A stretch of DNA of 64,000 nucleotides from Proteiniclasticum sp043951855 (GCF_043951855.1 NZ_JBINJW010000012.1:14364-78363); one strand, 5' to 3'. Positions 32,321 to 41,850 are shown, numbered from the stretch's first letter. Program-made: numbers and translations. Notes: generated from the sequence alone by a model not told the origin.

Positions 32321-34147
32321 ATGTGTGGAATTGTAGGTTATCTTGGTAACAGAGACGTTGTGGAGGTGCTCATCAGCGGTCTTTCAAGACTGGAGTACAG
32401 AGGTTACGACTCAGCAGGAATTTCGATCATGGAAGACGGAAAAGTCTCCATCGTCAAAGCTCAAGGGAGATTGAAGAATCTGGAGGAAAAACTAAGCGGC
32501 AGCAGCCTGAAAGGTCAGATGGGTATCGGACATACGCGCTGGGCTACGCATGGTGCTCCTTCCGATGAGAATTCACATCCCCATAACAGCAACAATAATA
32601 GAATTTCTGTGGTCCATAACGGTATTATCGAGAACTACATGGAACTGAAAGACAAGCTGGTGAAGCTTGGTTATGAATTTCTGTCTGATACGGATACCGA
32701 AGTGATTCCGAACCTCATCGACTTTCACTACAATGGAGATCTCCTTGACGCTGTCAGAGAGACAACAAAGGAACTGAAAGGAAGCTATGCATTAGGCGTA
32801 GTATCCATCGATGAACCAGACAGAATCGTCGCAACAAGAAAAGACAGTCCCCTGGTTGTCGGATTGGGTGATGGTGAATATTTCATCGCATCCGATGTAC
32901 CAGCGGTACTGAACTATACAAAAGAATTCGTTTATCTCAACGATGGTGAATTCGCTGTGCTAATGAAGGATGAACTCGCCTTCTACACGAAAACTGGAGA
33001 AAAAGTGGAAAGAGAAAGCACAGAAATCACATGGAGTGCGGAGTCAGCTGAAAAAGGCGGTTATGCCCACTTCACCATCAAGGAAATCTACGAGCAGCCT
33101 AAAGCCCTGAAAGATACAATGACTTCAAGAATCATCCCAGGTGAGAAAATCAGACTGGACGATATTCATATCAGCAGAGATATGCTCACTAATTATTCCA
33201 GAATCTATATTGTCGCCTGTGGAACCGCATATCATGCAGGACTCATCGGTAAGGTTGCCATTGAAAACCTGGCCAGAATCCCTGTGGAAGTGGACGTGGC
33301 ATCGGAATTCAGATACAGAAATCCTATCATAGATAATAAAACACTTCTGATCACCATCAGTCAGTCCGGAGAAACCGCCGATACACTGGCTGTTCTGAGA
33401 GAGTCTCAGACCAAGGGTGCCAGAGTCATCGCCATTACGAATGTAGTGGGAAGCTCCATCGCGCGTGAAGCGGATGATGTCTTCTATACCTGGGCTGGAC
33501 CAGAAATCGGAGTGGCTTCCACCAAAGCATACCTGACCATGCTCGTGGCAGTATACAGCATCGCCATCCAGTTTGCGGAACTTCAAGGCACTCAGGAAAC
33601 TTCCTACCTTGAAGAAATCAAGAAGGAAATGCTTACACTCCCAGAAAAAGTTGCCCGTATTTTGGAAGATACAACTAAAATCGAGCATTTTGCAGACAGA
33701 ATTCATGAGGAAAAAGACGTATTCTATCTCGGAAGAGGACTGGATTATCAGATTGCAGTGGAAGCCTCCCTCAAGCTGAAAGAACTCTCCTACATCCACT
33801 CAGAAGCGTATCCTGGCGGGGAGCTGAAGCATGGTTCCATCGCACTCATCGAGGAAGGAATTTCCGTCATCACGTCACTGACACAGAGAGATCTCTTCGA
33901 AAAAATGCAGAGCAACATCAAGGAAGTGGTCTCCAGAGGTGCCAAGGTCATGGCAATCACCTATGAAGACAACCAGGAAGTGGAGAAGTACTCCGATGAA
34001 GTAATCTACATTCCAAACACCATGGACATCATCGCACCGATCCTTGCAGTAGTGCCAACGCAGCTTCTTGCATACTACGTTTCCCTTTATAAGGGTCTGG
34101 ATGTGGATAAGCCAAGAAATCTGGCCAAGTCTGTTACTGTAGAATAG
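32321..34147 (+). CDS. glmS: Glutamine-fructose-6-phosphate aminotransferase
   Basis: Makes glucosamine-6-phosphate from fructose-6-phosphate and glutamine, the entry to peptidoglycan amino sugars. 608 residues, the usual size. The N-terminal glutaminase starts MCGIVGY with Cys2 (first residue after Met removal) as nucleophile and RLEYRGYDSAG; two SIS isomerase domains follow with ISQSGETADTLA and the C-terminal LAKSVTVE. Controlled by the ribozyme in its leader, so product feedback acts on mRNA stability. Confidence 0.98.
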   Translation: MCGIVGYLGNRDVVEVLISGLSRLEYRGYDSAGISIMEDGKVSIVKAQGRLKNLEEKLSGSSLKGQMGIGHTRWATHGAPSDENSHPHNSNNNRISVVHNGIIENYMELKDKLVKLGYEFLSDTDTEVIPNLIDFHYNGDLLDAVRETTKELKGSYALGVVSIDEPDRIVATRKDSPLVVGLGDGEYFIASDVPAVLNYTKEFVYLNDGEFAVLMKDELAFYTKTGEKVERESTEITWSAESAEKGGYAHFTIKEIYEQPKALKDTMTSRIIPGEKIRLDDIHISRDMLTNYSRIYIVACGTAYHAGLIGKVAIENLARIPVEVDVASEFRYRNPIIDNKTLLITISQSGETADTLAVLRESQTKGARVIAITNVVGSSIAREADDVFYTWAGPEIGVASTKAYLTMLVAVYSIAIQFAELQGTQETSYLEEIKKEMLTLPEKVARILEDTTKIEHFADRIHEEKDVFYLGRGLDYQIAVEASLKLKELSYIHSEAYPGGELKHGSIALIEEGISVITSLTQRDLFEKMQSNIKEVVSRGAKVMAITYEDNQEVEKYSDEVIYIPNTMDIIAPILAVVPTQLLAYYVSLYKGLDVDKPRNLAKSVTVE

Positions 34148-34157
34148 AGAAAGAAAC

Positions 34158-34206
34158 ATAATAGAGAAAGGCTCTCAGTTTAAAACTGAGAGCCTTTCTC
34201 TATTAT
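34158..34206. terminator. Bidirectional terminator with 24-bp perfect arms
   Basis: Bases 34158-34181 are the exact reverse complement of 34183-34206 around a single base (core GGCTCTCAGTTT). Ends glmS (+) and the MATE gene (-). Confidence 0.9.
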
Positions 34207-34255
34207 CTGCATTCTGCTTCACACGTATATTTCATATTACCTGGCACAGCCCGGT

Positions 34256-35677
34256 TTATCTGATCCTGATATATTTCCATTTATTCGTTCTGAATCTGCC
34301 GTAAACGAACAGATATCTGATGAACTGGTCTGCCAGAACCGCCATCCACGCCCCCATGAGTCCATATCCCATGATATTCACAAAGATATGGGCAAGGATG
34401 ACTCTGAAGCCGAACACCCCTATGAAAGTCGCCACAAGCGGCCACAAAGTATCTCCCGCTCCACGAAGAGCACCTGCCAGAATAAGCTGAGAGGACTGGA
34501 AAGGCTGGACAAGCGCAATGATTTTCAATGCTCTGGAAGAATTCTCGATGATTACGGGATCATTGGTATAAAGCCCCACAATCTGAGGTCCAAAGAAAAA
34601 CAGAATCACTGCCATGAAAGTGGAAATCATGGATCCGATTTTTCTGGTTTCCTTGGCATATTTCTCCGCACCACTGAGATTCTGTGCACCCAGGGAGCGT
34701 CCCACCATGGAAGAGGCAGCAATGCCGAAAGCCTGTCCTGGCTGAAAGGATAGACCAAGAATGCTGAGAGCGATCTGATGTGAGGCATAGACTACAGTTC
34801 CCAGCCCAGCCACAATTCTCACAAAAAGGAGCACACCGATTCTAAGCGCCAGAGATTCCAGCGACGCCGGGATTCCGACCCGTATCAGATTCTGGATGAC
34901 CGTCTTGTTGTACTTGAACTTCTTTCTGAAATCCACCTTCAGAGGACTGTCTCTCCGCACAATGTATCGGATCATGAGAATGCTTGCCACTATATGGGAA
35001 AATGCTGTGGAAACAGCCGCTCCTGTAACGCCAAGTGCCGGAAAGAACAGAAGTCCATAGATCAGCACCGCATTTCCCACCACATTCATTGAATTCACTC
35101 TGATATTGATCCTCATAGGAGCCTTTGTCTCTCCTATTCCTCTTAGCGCAGCTGTAATCGACATATTGAAGCTCTGGAAAAGATACCCGACCATAATGAT
35201 TTTAAAGTAGATCCTACCCGCATCGATGGTGTCTGACTGGGCACCCATGAACTTCATGATCTCATCCGTGAAGATCAGTCCGAATGTGGATAGTGGAATG
35301 GCCAGCATGAACAGATTCAAGAGGATCACATGTTTCAGCACCGAATCCACTCTATGGTGCTGCTTTGCACCCACATATCTGGCAATCATGGCTGTACCGC
35401 CCACGTTAAGCGCCTGCGCCAGCGACAGACCAATGAACATAGGCTGATTTGTGATCCCCACAGCAGCAACAGAAGCCGCTGCCAGTGCCTTATCTGCAAT
35501 CCACCCCAGCATCATCATATCCACCATACCGAACAGCGAGCTCATGAGCAGCTCAGTCAGTATGGGCCATGCCAGGTGCAGCACATCATATCTTATGGGG
35601 TTCTTCACAAAGGAGAAGAAATCCTTCTTCTCCTTATCCCTGCTTTCTTCTTCCAGCTTTTCCTTCTCTTCCATCAT
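34256..35677 (-). CDS. MATE family efflux transporter
   Basis: 473 residues with twelve predicted membrane helices after a charged N-terminus. The MATE pattern is clear: WPILTELLMSSLFGMVDMMMLG in the first helix, GITNQPMFIGLSLAQALNVGGTAMIAR, and the repeat in the second half with GQAFGIAASSMVGRSLGAQN. Exports cationic compounds using a sodium or proton gradient; substrate unknown. Stand-alone, facing glmS. Confidence 0.93.
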   Translation of the reverse strand: MMEEKEKLEEESRDKEKKDFFSFVKNPIRYDVLHLAWPILTELLMSSLFGMVDMMMLGWIADKALAAASVAAVGITNQPMFIGLSLAQALNVGGTAMIARYVGAKQHHRVDSVLKHVILLNLFMLAIPLSTFGLIFTDEIMKFMGAQSDTIDAGRIYFKIIMVGYLFQSFNMSITAALRGIGETKAPMRINIRVNSMNVVGNAVLIYGLLFFPALGVTGAAVSTAFSHIVASILMIRYIVRRDSPLKVDFRKKFKYNKTVIQNLIRVGIPASLESLALRIGVLLFVRIVAGLGTVVYASHQIALSILGLSFQPGQAFGIAASSMVGRSLGAQNLSGAEKYAKETRKIGSMISTFMAVILFFFGPQIVGLYTNDPVIIENSSRALKIIALVQPFQSSQLILAGALRGAGDTLWPLVATFIGVFGFRVILAHIFVNIMGYGLMGAWMAVLADQFIRYLFVYGRFRTNKWKYIRIR

Positions 35678-35854
35678 CTGTATACTTCCTTACTTTTTCT
35701 TCCTGATTGTGATTTCATTAAAACCTAAATCATATTATAGCATAATCAGAAAAACAATCTGGCTTACCCAATACACATGATTCCAGGAAGCGTCAGATTT
35801 GCCGATTCAGAGTTGTTCTGAAAGAATCAGTAATCAGATTAAAGCTGAATCTCA

Positions 35855-35889
35855 GCTAAAAGCGAAAGACCGATGATTTCTCATCGGTC
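35855..35889 (-). terminator. Terminator of the glpA2-DUF3867 transcript
   Basis: On the minus strand GACCGATGA pairs with TCATCGGTC around GAAA, followed by TTTCGCTTTT. Confidence 0.8.
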
Positions 35890-35896
35890 AACTGCT

Positions 35897-36433
35897 CTAA
35901 TAATCATATTCCCTGTAATTTTCACTGATTCGAATCTGAAGCTTCGCATCATCCAGAAGTTTCTTGTAGGATACCAGAAACTCATTCAGTTCGTTATCCG
36001 TAAGATCCACCTGTTTCTCAGATGTGATGACAACAATGGTCTTGTTCAGAAATATTGACAGTTCATTCCTGTCATTTCTGATTTCATAGTGGAACCCTGA
36101 ATATTCTTTCAGCTTCCCCTTGTATTTATCCATGAAACCAAGCTGCTTACGGTACTTCTGATAGTCTTCATTGTTCGTCAGATTGTACTGGGACTGGATG
36201 TCCTCCATGGATACGCCATATCGTTCCATGAGTCTGGTCTGGATTTCCATGAACTTCTCATAGGAAATGCTGTTCTTCTCCATGTATTCCATGATCGCCT
36301 TATTGATGGATGCAATGGTCTGCTTTCCTGTTCCCATTTCACCGTAAAGATTAAAGATATAGGCTTCAAAATCATCTATGTCTTTATCCCTTACTTTATT
36401 TTTCAGTTCATTGAAATCTATGACATCACTCAA
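35897..36433 (-). CDS. DUF3867-like cytoplasmic protein
   Basis: 178 residues, starting at TTG 36433, eight bases after GGAGG. The N-terminus IDFNELKNKVRDKDIDDFEAYI and the Tyr/Lys-rich helical middle resemble clostridial DUF3867 proteins of unknown function. No signal peptide or membrane segment. Three bases downstream of the glpA paralogue, so cotranscribed with it, though no functional link is known. Confidence 0.65.
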   Translation of the reverse strand: MSDVIDFNELKNKVRDKDIDDFEAYIFNLYGEMGTGKQTIASINKAIMEYMEKNSISYEKFMEIQTRLMERYGVSMEDIQSQYNLTNNEDYQKYRKQLGFMDKYKGKLKEYSGFHYEIRNDRNELSIFLNKTIVVITSEKQVDLTDNELNEFLVSYKKLLDDAKLQIRISENYREYDY

Positions 36434-36436
36434 CGT

Positions 36437-37900
36437 CTATTCCTCCTCGAGGCTCTTCAGATAATCCAGAAGGTCGGATTTCTGAACACGGTTCACACCA
36501 CTATGCTCGATATCAAAACCTGGATCAATCTTTTCGCCATATTCTCTCTCCATGACCTCAATCACTCTTGGCTTACAGAATTCTCCCTGACACCATCCCA
36601 TACCGGCTCGTGTTCTTCTTTTCACACCATCTACAGTTTTCACTTTAATACCTCGATGAAGCGCATCCACGATTTCGTCTTCTCTCACCTGTTCACATCG
36701 GCAGACGATTCGATCTTCGCTTCCCAGAGGAAGCTCTATGAATTTCTTGACGTCCTTCAATGGTTTGAGCGGTTTTTTCGTGACAATGGGTTTTCTGTAA
36801 GGATCGAAGTCCTTGTTCTCTTCCCATTCTAAGCCCGATTCCTTAAGAATACCTGTAACCATTTCCGCAATGGCTGGTGAGGATGTGAGTCCAGGAGACT
36901 GGATTCCAGCTACATTGACAAATCCTTTTACTTCCGTCTCTTCAATAATGAAATCATCCGTTGAGCTTCTGGCACGTATGCCTGTGAAGCTTCTGATGAA
37001 CTGCTTCGGATTGATTTTATCATACAGCTCCTTCGTCTGTTCAAATATATTCGCTACACGTTCGATGTGCGTTGAAGTATCTTCACGGTCCGCATCGTCG
37101 TTTGCATCTGGTCCTATGAGCAGATTGCCGTAGTAAGTGGATGCCACCAGAACGCCTTTTCCAAGCTTGGTAGGCAGCTGGAAAATCACTGTGTTGATAG
37201 GATCTCCGGTACCTCTTGTAAACAGGATATACTCGCCGGATCTAGGTAGAATCTTGAAGGTATCTACCCCCACCATGCGTGAAATACTGTCCGCATATAC
37301 ACCTGCTGCATTGACCACATATCTACCTTCATATGCGCCTTTATCTGTGGTGACCTTGAAGACATCTCCCGTTTTCTCAATGTCTGTGACTTTATTTTCC
37401 AGTTCAAGCGTCACTCCGTTCTTGATGGCATTTTCCGCCATGGCGATGGCCATCTCATAGGGAGAACAGATTCCTGCACCTTTACAGTACAGCGCCCATT
37501 TCACATCATCGGTCAGCTCAGGTTCTATCTTTCTGATTTCCTCAGGTCCTATGATGGACAAATCATCCAGTCCATTCTTTATCCCATTGGCCATGAGTTT
37601 TTCCAGAGGCTCCTTGTCATCTTCTTTGGTGATTACAAGAGAGCCTGTTTCCTCAAAACCGAAATTGAGCTGACGGTCCAGTTCTTTGAACTGAATTCTG
37701 CCTTTATAGCATAATCGCCCTTTCAGTGCTTCATGTTTCTCTGCATACCCCCCATGGACGATGGCACTGTTGGCTTTCGTTGCCCCCATGGAAACATCGA
37801 TTCCTTTCTCCAGAATAAGCACTTTCGCTTTTGACTTTGACAGTTCTCTCGCAATGCTTGTTCCGACAATTCCTGCTCCGATGATAATTACATCATACAT
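36437..37900 (-). CDS. GlpA-like FAD-dependent glycerol-3-phosphate dehydrogenase with BFD-type [2Fe-2S] domain (paralogue 2)
   Basis: 487 residues. FAD-binding IIIGAGIVGTSIAREL at the N-terminus, a DAO-family catalytic core (about 1-370) with ATKANSAIVHGGY, and a C-terminal BFD-like domain with Cys400-x-Cys402 and Cys437-x4-Cys442 for a [2Fe-2S] cluster. This is the architecture of anaerobic GlpA. It has its own promoter and possible operator, separate from the glpP-glpA1 operon, and shares the layout of paralogue 1 at 39.7-41.1 kb. Substrate could be glycerol-3-phosphate or a related 2-hydroxyacid. Confidence 0.85.
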   Translation of the reverse strand: MYDVIIIGAGIVGTSIARELSKSKAKVLILEKGIDVSMGATKANSAIVHGGYAEKHEALKGRLCYKGRIQFKELDRQLNFGFEETGSLVITKEDDKEPLEKLMANGIKNGLDDLSIIGPEEIRKIEPELTDDVKWALYCKGAGICSPYEMAIAMAENAIKNGVTLELENKVTDIEKTGDVFKVTTDKGAYEGRYVVNAAGVYADSISRMVGVDTFKILPRSGEYILFTRGTGDPINTVIFQLPTKLGKGVLVASTYYGNLLIGPDANDDADREDTSTHIERVANIFEQTKELYDKINPKQFIRSFTGIRARSSTDDFIIEETEVKGFVNVAGIQSPGLTSSPAIAEMVTGILKESGLEWEENKDFDPYRKPIVTKKPLKPLKDVKKFIELPLGSEDRIVCRCEQVREDEIVDALHRGIKVKTVDGVKRRTRAGMGWCQGEFCKPRVIEVMEREYGEKIDPGFDIEHSGVNRVQKSDLLDYLKSLEEE

Positions 37901-37942
37901 AACCTTACCTCCTCATTGTTTGACATCTGTTTCTCCTGTTAT

Positions 37943-37954
37943 GTAAACATTTAC
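37943..37954. promoter_or_regulatory. Possible operator near the glpA2 transcription start
   Basis: GTAAACATTTAC: GTAAA and TTTAC inverted around two bases, lying at about +4 to +15 of the transcript predicted from the -10 at 37964-37969. No regulator is assigned. Confidence 0.35.
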
Positions 37955-37963
37955 TTTTGTACT

Positions 37964-37969
37964 ATTATA
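37964..37969 (-). promoter_or_regulatory. -10 element of glpA2
   Basis: Perfect TATAAT on the minus strand; -35 weak. Confidence 0.5.
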
Positions 37970-38000
37970 ACAAATTAACCTGGTTCTGGATATTTTTTAT

Positions 38001-38029
38001 ACAAAAAATGTGGGTGTCAACCCACATTT
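38001..38029 (-). terminator. Terminator of the glpP-DUF1667 operon
   Basis: On the minus strand AAATGTGGGT pairs with ACCCACATTT, followed by TTTGT and an AT-rich tract. Confidence 0.85.
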
Positions 38030-38035
38030 CATTGC

Positions 38036-38386
38036 CTACATATTTCTTGTAGCTACTATATCTGCACCTGTTCCAAGTACATTCTTTATTAAAACTGTTC
38101 CCACTTTGATTGGCGCTACGACTTCAATTTTCTCAAGTTCTCTCATCACGTCAAAGTTCAGTCCCTTCGGAATATCTGTAGAAGTCTTTACAGGCAGTCT
38201 TTTATGAATGCCACCTGTGATCTTTACAGTGGAGGTGATGACTCTGGTTGGATTTGTCAGTTCCTTTTTCGCATAAGGAATACCCCTGTTACATCCGTTA
38301 CCCATTACGATGATTTCACCATCTGGCTTCTCATCCACCTGCAGTCTGCATCCCTTAGGACATACAATACAAATCATTTCTTTCAT
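38036..38386 (-). CDS. DUF1667 protein (small [Fe-S]-type subunit of the glp locus)
   Basis: 116 residues. The N-terminus has C-x2-C-x3-C (Cys6, Cys9, Cys13) and Cys32 in GNGCNRG, a likely iron-sulfur or zinc site. DUF1667 genes nearly always follow GlpA-like and NAD-linked flavoprotein genes, as here, one base after the preceding stop. A third subunit or electron-transfer partner of the complex is inferred. Confidence 0.85.
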   Translation of the reverse strand: MKEMICIVCPKGCRLQVDEKPDGEIIVMGNGCNRGIPYAKKELTNPTRVITSTVKITGGIHKRLPVKTSTDIPKGLNFDVMRELEKIEVVAPIKVGTVLIKNVLGTGADIVATRNM

Positions 38387-38387
38387 C

Positions 38388-39656
38388 TTAAATCACCTCT
38401 TCCAGAGCTATGGTAAGGAGTCCATTCGCCTTCTCGAGATCCGCTCTCTTCAGCTTGATTTTCTCCATTTCTCCTGGAGCCACAACGGGTCTTCTCAGCT
38501 TCTTGACCAGCTCTCCCTCATTGTTTCTTACTGTTATGTTGACATCCTTGAATACATTGGAAACTCTGAACATGATTTCCTGAGAATCCTGAATGTTTTC
38601 CAGTCTGATCTGCTGTGGAACGGTATAGTTCACGCGATCTCCGTTTTTGATTTCTGTGACATCCTGCCCTTCTTTCAGCTCATCCTTTATGAATTTGGCT
38701 GCACTTCTACCGGCTTTCTGTCCTTCTTCACTTACAAAGTCAACCAGATCATGTACATGAACCACGTTGCCGCAGGCGAAAATACCCTTGACATTGGTTT
38801 CCATGGCTTCATTCACGATGGGTCCGGATGTTCTTCTGTCTAATGCGATACCCGCATTCTTTGTGATCTCATTTTCAGGAATCAGACCTACGGATAAGAG
38901 CAGCGTGTCACATTCCAGTGTCTGCTCAGTTCCAGGAATCGGATTTCTGTTTTCATCCACTTTCTGAATCACTACCGCTTCCAGTCTGTGCTTTCCTTTG
39001 ATCTCTGTAATGGTATGCGCAAGAAGCAGCGGAATGTCATAGTCGTCGAGACACTGAACGATGTTTCTGTTCAGACCGTTGGAGTAAGGCATCAGCTCTA
39101 CGCAAGCCTTTACTTCAGCCCCTTCCAGCGTCATTCTTCTGGCCATGATGAGACCAATGTCTCCCGATCCCAGAATGACGACTTTCTTGCCTACCATATA
39201 CCCTTCCATATTGACGTATCTCTGGGCAGTACCTGCTGTGAAGACACCTGAAGGTCTTTCTCCAGGAATCTGGATCGCTCCTCTTGTTCTTTCTCTGCAG
39301 CCCATGGCCAGGATAATCGCTCTCGTTTCAAGGCTCAGGTATCCTTCTTCTGTATTGATGGCCTCCACATGCTTCACATCTCCTCCATTGGAAATGGACA
39401 GCACCATGGTATCCAGTTTATGATCCACATTTGTGGAATTGAGCATATCTATATATCTGCCTGCATATTCAGGTCCTGTTAGCTCTTCTTTAAATGAGTG
39501 AACACCAAATCCGTTATGAATGCACTGATTCAGAATTCCGCCAAGCTCCTTATCTCTTTCAAGAATAAGAATCTTCTCTACCCCTCTGTTATAAGCCTCA
39601 TATGCTGCTGAAAGCCCAGCTGGACCTCCGCCTATTACGATCAAATCATACATCAT
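38388..39656 (-). CDS. NAD(P)/FAD-dependent oxidoreductase (GlpB-like partner)
   Basis: 422 residues from ATG 39656, preceded by GGGGTG. FAD motif GGGPAGLSAAYEA at the N-terminus, a second nucleotide fold GSGDIGLIMARRMTLEGAEV in the middle, and a CGNVVHVHDLVDFVSEEG block. A C-terminal beta-rich domain (about 330-422) differs from simple disulfide reductases. It starts two bases after paralogue 1 stops. Together with GlpA and DUF1667 it probably passes electrons from glycerol-3-phosphate to NAD or a carrier. Confidence 0.87.
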   Translation of the reverse strand: MMYDLIVIGGGPAGLSAAYEAYNRGVEKILILERDKELGGILNQCIHNGFGVHSFKEELTGPEYAGRYIDMLNSTNVDHKLDTMVLSISNGGDVKHVEAINTEEGYLSLETRAIILAMGCRERTRGAIQIPGERPSGVFTAGTAQRYVNMEGYMVGKKVVILGSGDIGLIMARRMTLEGAEVKACVELMPYSNGLNRNIVQCLDDYDIPLLLAHTITEIKGKHRLEAVVIQKVDENRNPIPGTEQTLECDTLLLSVGLIPENEITKNAGIALDRRTSGPIVNEAMETNVKGIFACGNVVHVHDLVDFVSEEGQKAGRSAAKFIKDELKEGQDVTEIKNGDRVNYTVPQQIRLENIQDSQEIMFRVSNVFKDVNITVRNNEGELVKKLRRPVVAPGEMEKIKLKRADLEKANGLLTIALEEVI

Positions 39657-39657
39657 C

Positions 39658-41109
39658 TTATTCTTCACCCCTATTCTTTGTTTCCCCGACCAGTATGTAG
39701 GATCCCTTAGTATCCTGCATGACATCTTCCAGTGGAAGATCCAGTTCTCTTGAAATGATTTCAAGTACTCTTGGTCCGCAGAATCCACCCTGGCATCTAC
39801 CCATTCCAGGTCGCACTCTTCTCTTGATACCATCAACAGTCAGTGCGCCTACCGGTCTATGGATCGCTTCCACAATTTCTCCCTCTGTGATGTTTTCACA
39901 TCTGCAGATGATTCTTCCGAATTTAGGGTCTTCCTTGATCTTTGCCGCTTTTTCTTCAGGTGAAAGACTCATGAAATGCGTCTGTCTTCTTGAAGGATTG
40001 AAGTTTTCCTTCTTTTTCAGTTCCAGTCCGATGTTCTTCAGAATTTCAGCCGCGTCTTCAGCGATGGCTGGTGCGGAAGTAAGTCCTGGAGACTTGATTC
40101 CTGCCAGATTGATAAGTCCTTTCACAGACTTGGATTCTTCGATGATGAAGTCATTTCTGTCAGACTGTGCTCTTAAGCCTGCAAAGTTTCTGATGCTTTC
40201 TCTGTAATTGATTCCTTTGATGGACTTATCAGCAGTTTCTCTGATGTAATCCATTCTTTCCTTTGTCGTTCCAGTTTCATCTCTTTCGACACCATCTTCT
40301 GCATCCGGTCCGATTAGAAGATTCCCGTGAACCGTTGGTGAAACAAGAATTCCTTTTCCAAGTGCCGTTGGACACTGGAAAATCACATGATGCGCAAGTT
40401 CTCCCTGACTCTTGTCAAGAACAAAATACTGTCCTCTTCTTGGTCTGATTTTGAACTCCTGATCTCCCACCATGTTCATGATCGCATCACTGTAGATACC
40501 TGCAGCATTGACGATATACTTGGTCTGGATCGGATCCAGTTCAGCATTGGCTGTGTAGATGGTAAAGACATCTTCCTCTTTCTTGATATCCACCACTTCT
40601 GTATCCAGAAGCAGTTCTACGCCATTGACCACCGCATTTTCCGTTAGAGCAATGGTGAATTCCCAAGGTCCTACAATACCTGCGCTTGGTGAATAGAGAG
40701 CGCCCACAGCTGTATCCCCGATATTAGGCTCCATCTTCAGCAGTTCTTCTCTACTTAAAATCTTCTGATCTGGTACACCATTGGCATTTCCTCTGTGAAA
40801 AAGCATTTCCACATGTTCCATCTCTTCTTCAGAGAAAGCCACAACCAGAGAACCGATTTTCTTGTATGGCACATCCAGTTCCTTCGTGTAGACTTCTGTA
40901 AGATGACATCCCCTTACATTCAGTCTTGCCATGTCTGTTCCTTCTTCTGGATCATACCCCGCATGGACGATGGCACTGTTTGCTTTGGTCGCACCTTCAG
41001 ATACATCATTTTCCTTTTCAATCAAACACACCTTGAGATCATACCTTGATAATTCTCTTGCCACTGATGCTCCAACAATACCAGCACCAATGATCGCTAC
41101 ATCATACAT
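39658..41109 (-). CDS. GlpA-like FAD-dependent glycerol-3-phosphate dehydrogenase with BFD-type [2Fe-2S] domain (paralogue 1)
   Basis: 483 residues. FAD motif IIGAGIVGASVARELS, DAO core with ATKANSAIVHAGYDPEEG, and BFD-like cysteines Cys402-x-Cys404 and Cys439-x4-Cys444. It follows GlpP and a terminator, so transcription is probably controlled by glycerol-3-phosphate through antitermination. Similar throughout to paralogue 2 but clearly diverged. Confidence 0.88.
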   Translation of the reverse strand: MYDVAIIGAGIVGASVARELSRYDLKVCLIEKENDVSEGATKANSAIVHAGYDPEEGTDMARLNVRGCHLTEVYTKELDVPYKKIGSLVVAFSEEEMEHVEMLFHRGNANGVPDQKILSREELLKMEPNIGDTAVGALYSPSAGIVGPWEFTIALTENAVVNGVELLLDTEVVDIKKEEDVFTIYTANAELDPIQTKYIVNAAGIYSDAIMNMVGDQEFKIRPRRGQYFVLDKSQGELAHHVIFQCPTALGKGILVSPTVHGNLLIGPDAEDGVERDETGTTKERMDYIRETADKSIKGINYRESIRNFAGLRAQSDRNDFIIEESKSVKGLINLAGIKSPGLTSAPAIAEDAAEILKNIGLELKKKENFNPSRRQTHFMSLSPEEKAAKIKEDPKFGRIICRCENITEGEIVEAIHRPVGALTVDGIKRRVRPGMGRCQGGFCGPRVLEIISRELDLPLEDVMQDTKGSYILVGETKNRGEE

Positions 41110-41127
41110 TTAATTTCCCTCCTAACA

Positions 41128-41183
41128 CAAAAAAGAGTAACACAACGAAACCTGCCTGTTGCAGGTGACTTTTGCTTACTCTC
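41128..41183 (-). terminator. GlpP-controlled terminator in the glpA1 leader
   Basis: On the minus strand AGAGTAA (41183-41177) pairs with TTACTCT (41141-41135), with an inner ACCTG/CAGGT helix, followed by TTTTTT. It lies between glpP and glpA1, where GlpP-type antiterminators act in Bacillus (before glpD). Confidence 0.75.
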
Positions 41184-41254
41184 ATACTCTTAGCATACTA
41201 TTTTCTTTTCTCCCTTAATTTTAACACTTTATGACAGACTTGTAAACCTTGCCA

Positions 41255-41821
41255 TCAAAGTTTCCAGATACCCGTATCCGTGGAAGATATGGCCGTGGCT
41301 CCGGCAGATAAGGCGGAAATGACATCTTCCTTGTCTGATATAAGCCCTCCAGCGATGAGTGGGACGTTGGAGATGTTTGATAACATGGTTATGATCTTAT
41401 ACATTCCCCCCGGAAGAACCTCGTATGTATCCGCATGACCTGCTTCAATATACTTGATCACATTCTTCAGAGAAAGTGAATCTATAAGAAAGAACCTCTG
41501 AACGGTGATGAGACCCAGGTCTTTGGCTGCACTGATGATATTGGCCTTGGTGCTGATGATTCCGTCTGCCTGAGTGTTGTACTTGATGAATTTCGCTGCG
41601 ATTTCCTTGCTGCCCAATCCTTCAATCAGGTCCACATGAACGATGGCGATCTTTCCTCTGGCTTTCACCTTTTTCACGATCTGGGCGATATCTGTGATAT
41701 TACCAAAAAGCACGAATACAACTCTGCTTTCCGTATTCAGCGCCAGATCCAGTCCATTGTAGTCTTTCACAGCAGTCACAACCGGATAGTTTTCCAAAGC
41801 ATCGTAAAACTCTTCTTTCAT
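41255..41821 (-). CDS. glpP: Glycerol-3-phosphate-responsive antiterminator GlpP
   Basis: 188 residues of a TIM-barrel-like RNA-binding regulator. In Bacillus GlpP binds glycerol-3-phosphate and leader RNA and prevents termination before glpD. Recognisable by HVDLIEGLG, ADGIISTKANII, and EVLPGGMYKII followed by PLIAGGLI. GGAGG precedes the ATG. The terminator in the following gap is the obvious target. Confidence 0.93.
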   Translation of the reverse strand: MKEEFYDALENYPVVTAVKDYNGLDLALNTESRVVFVLFGNITDIAQIVKKVKARGKIAIVHVDLIEGLGSKEIAAKFIKYNTQADGIISTKANIISAAKDLGLITVQRFFLIDSLSLKNVIKYIEAGHADTYEVLPGGMYKIITMLSNISNVPLIAGGLISDKEDVISALSAGATAISSTDTGIWKL

Positions 41822-41850
41822 TCATTACCTCCTTATCATTGTCACATTCA

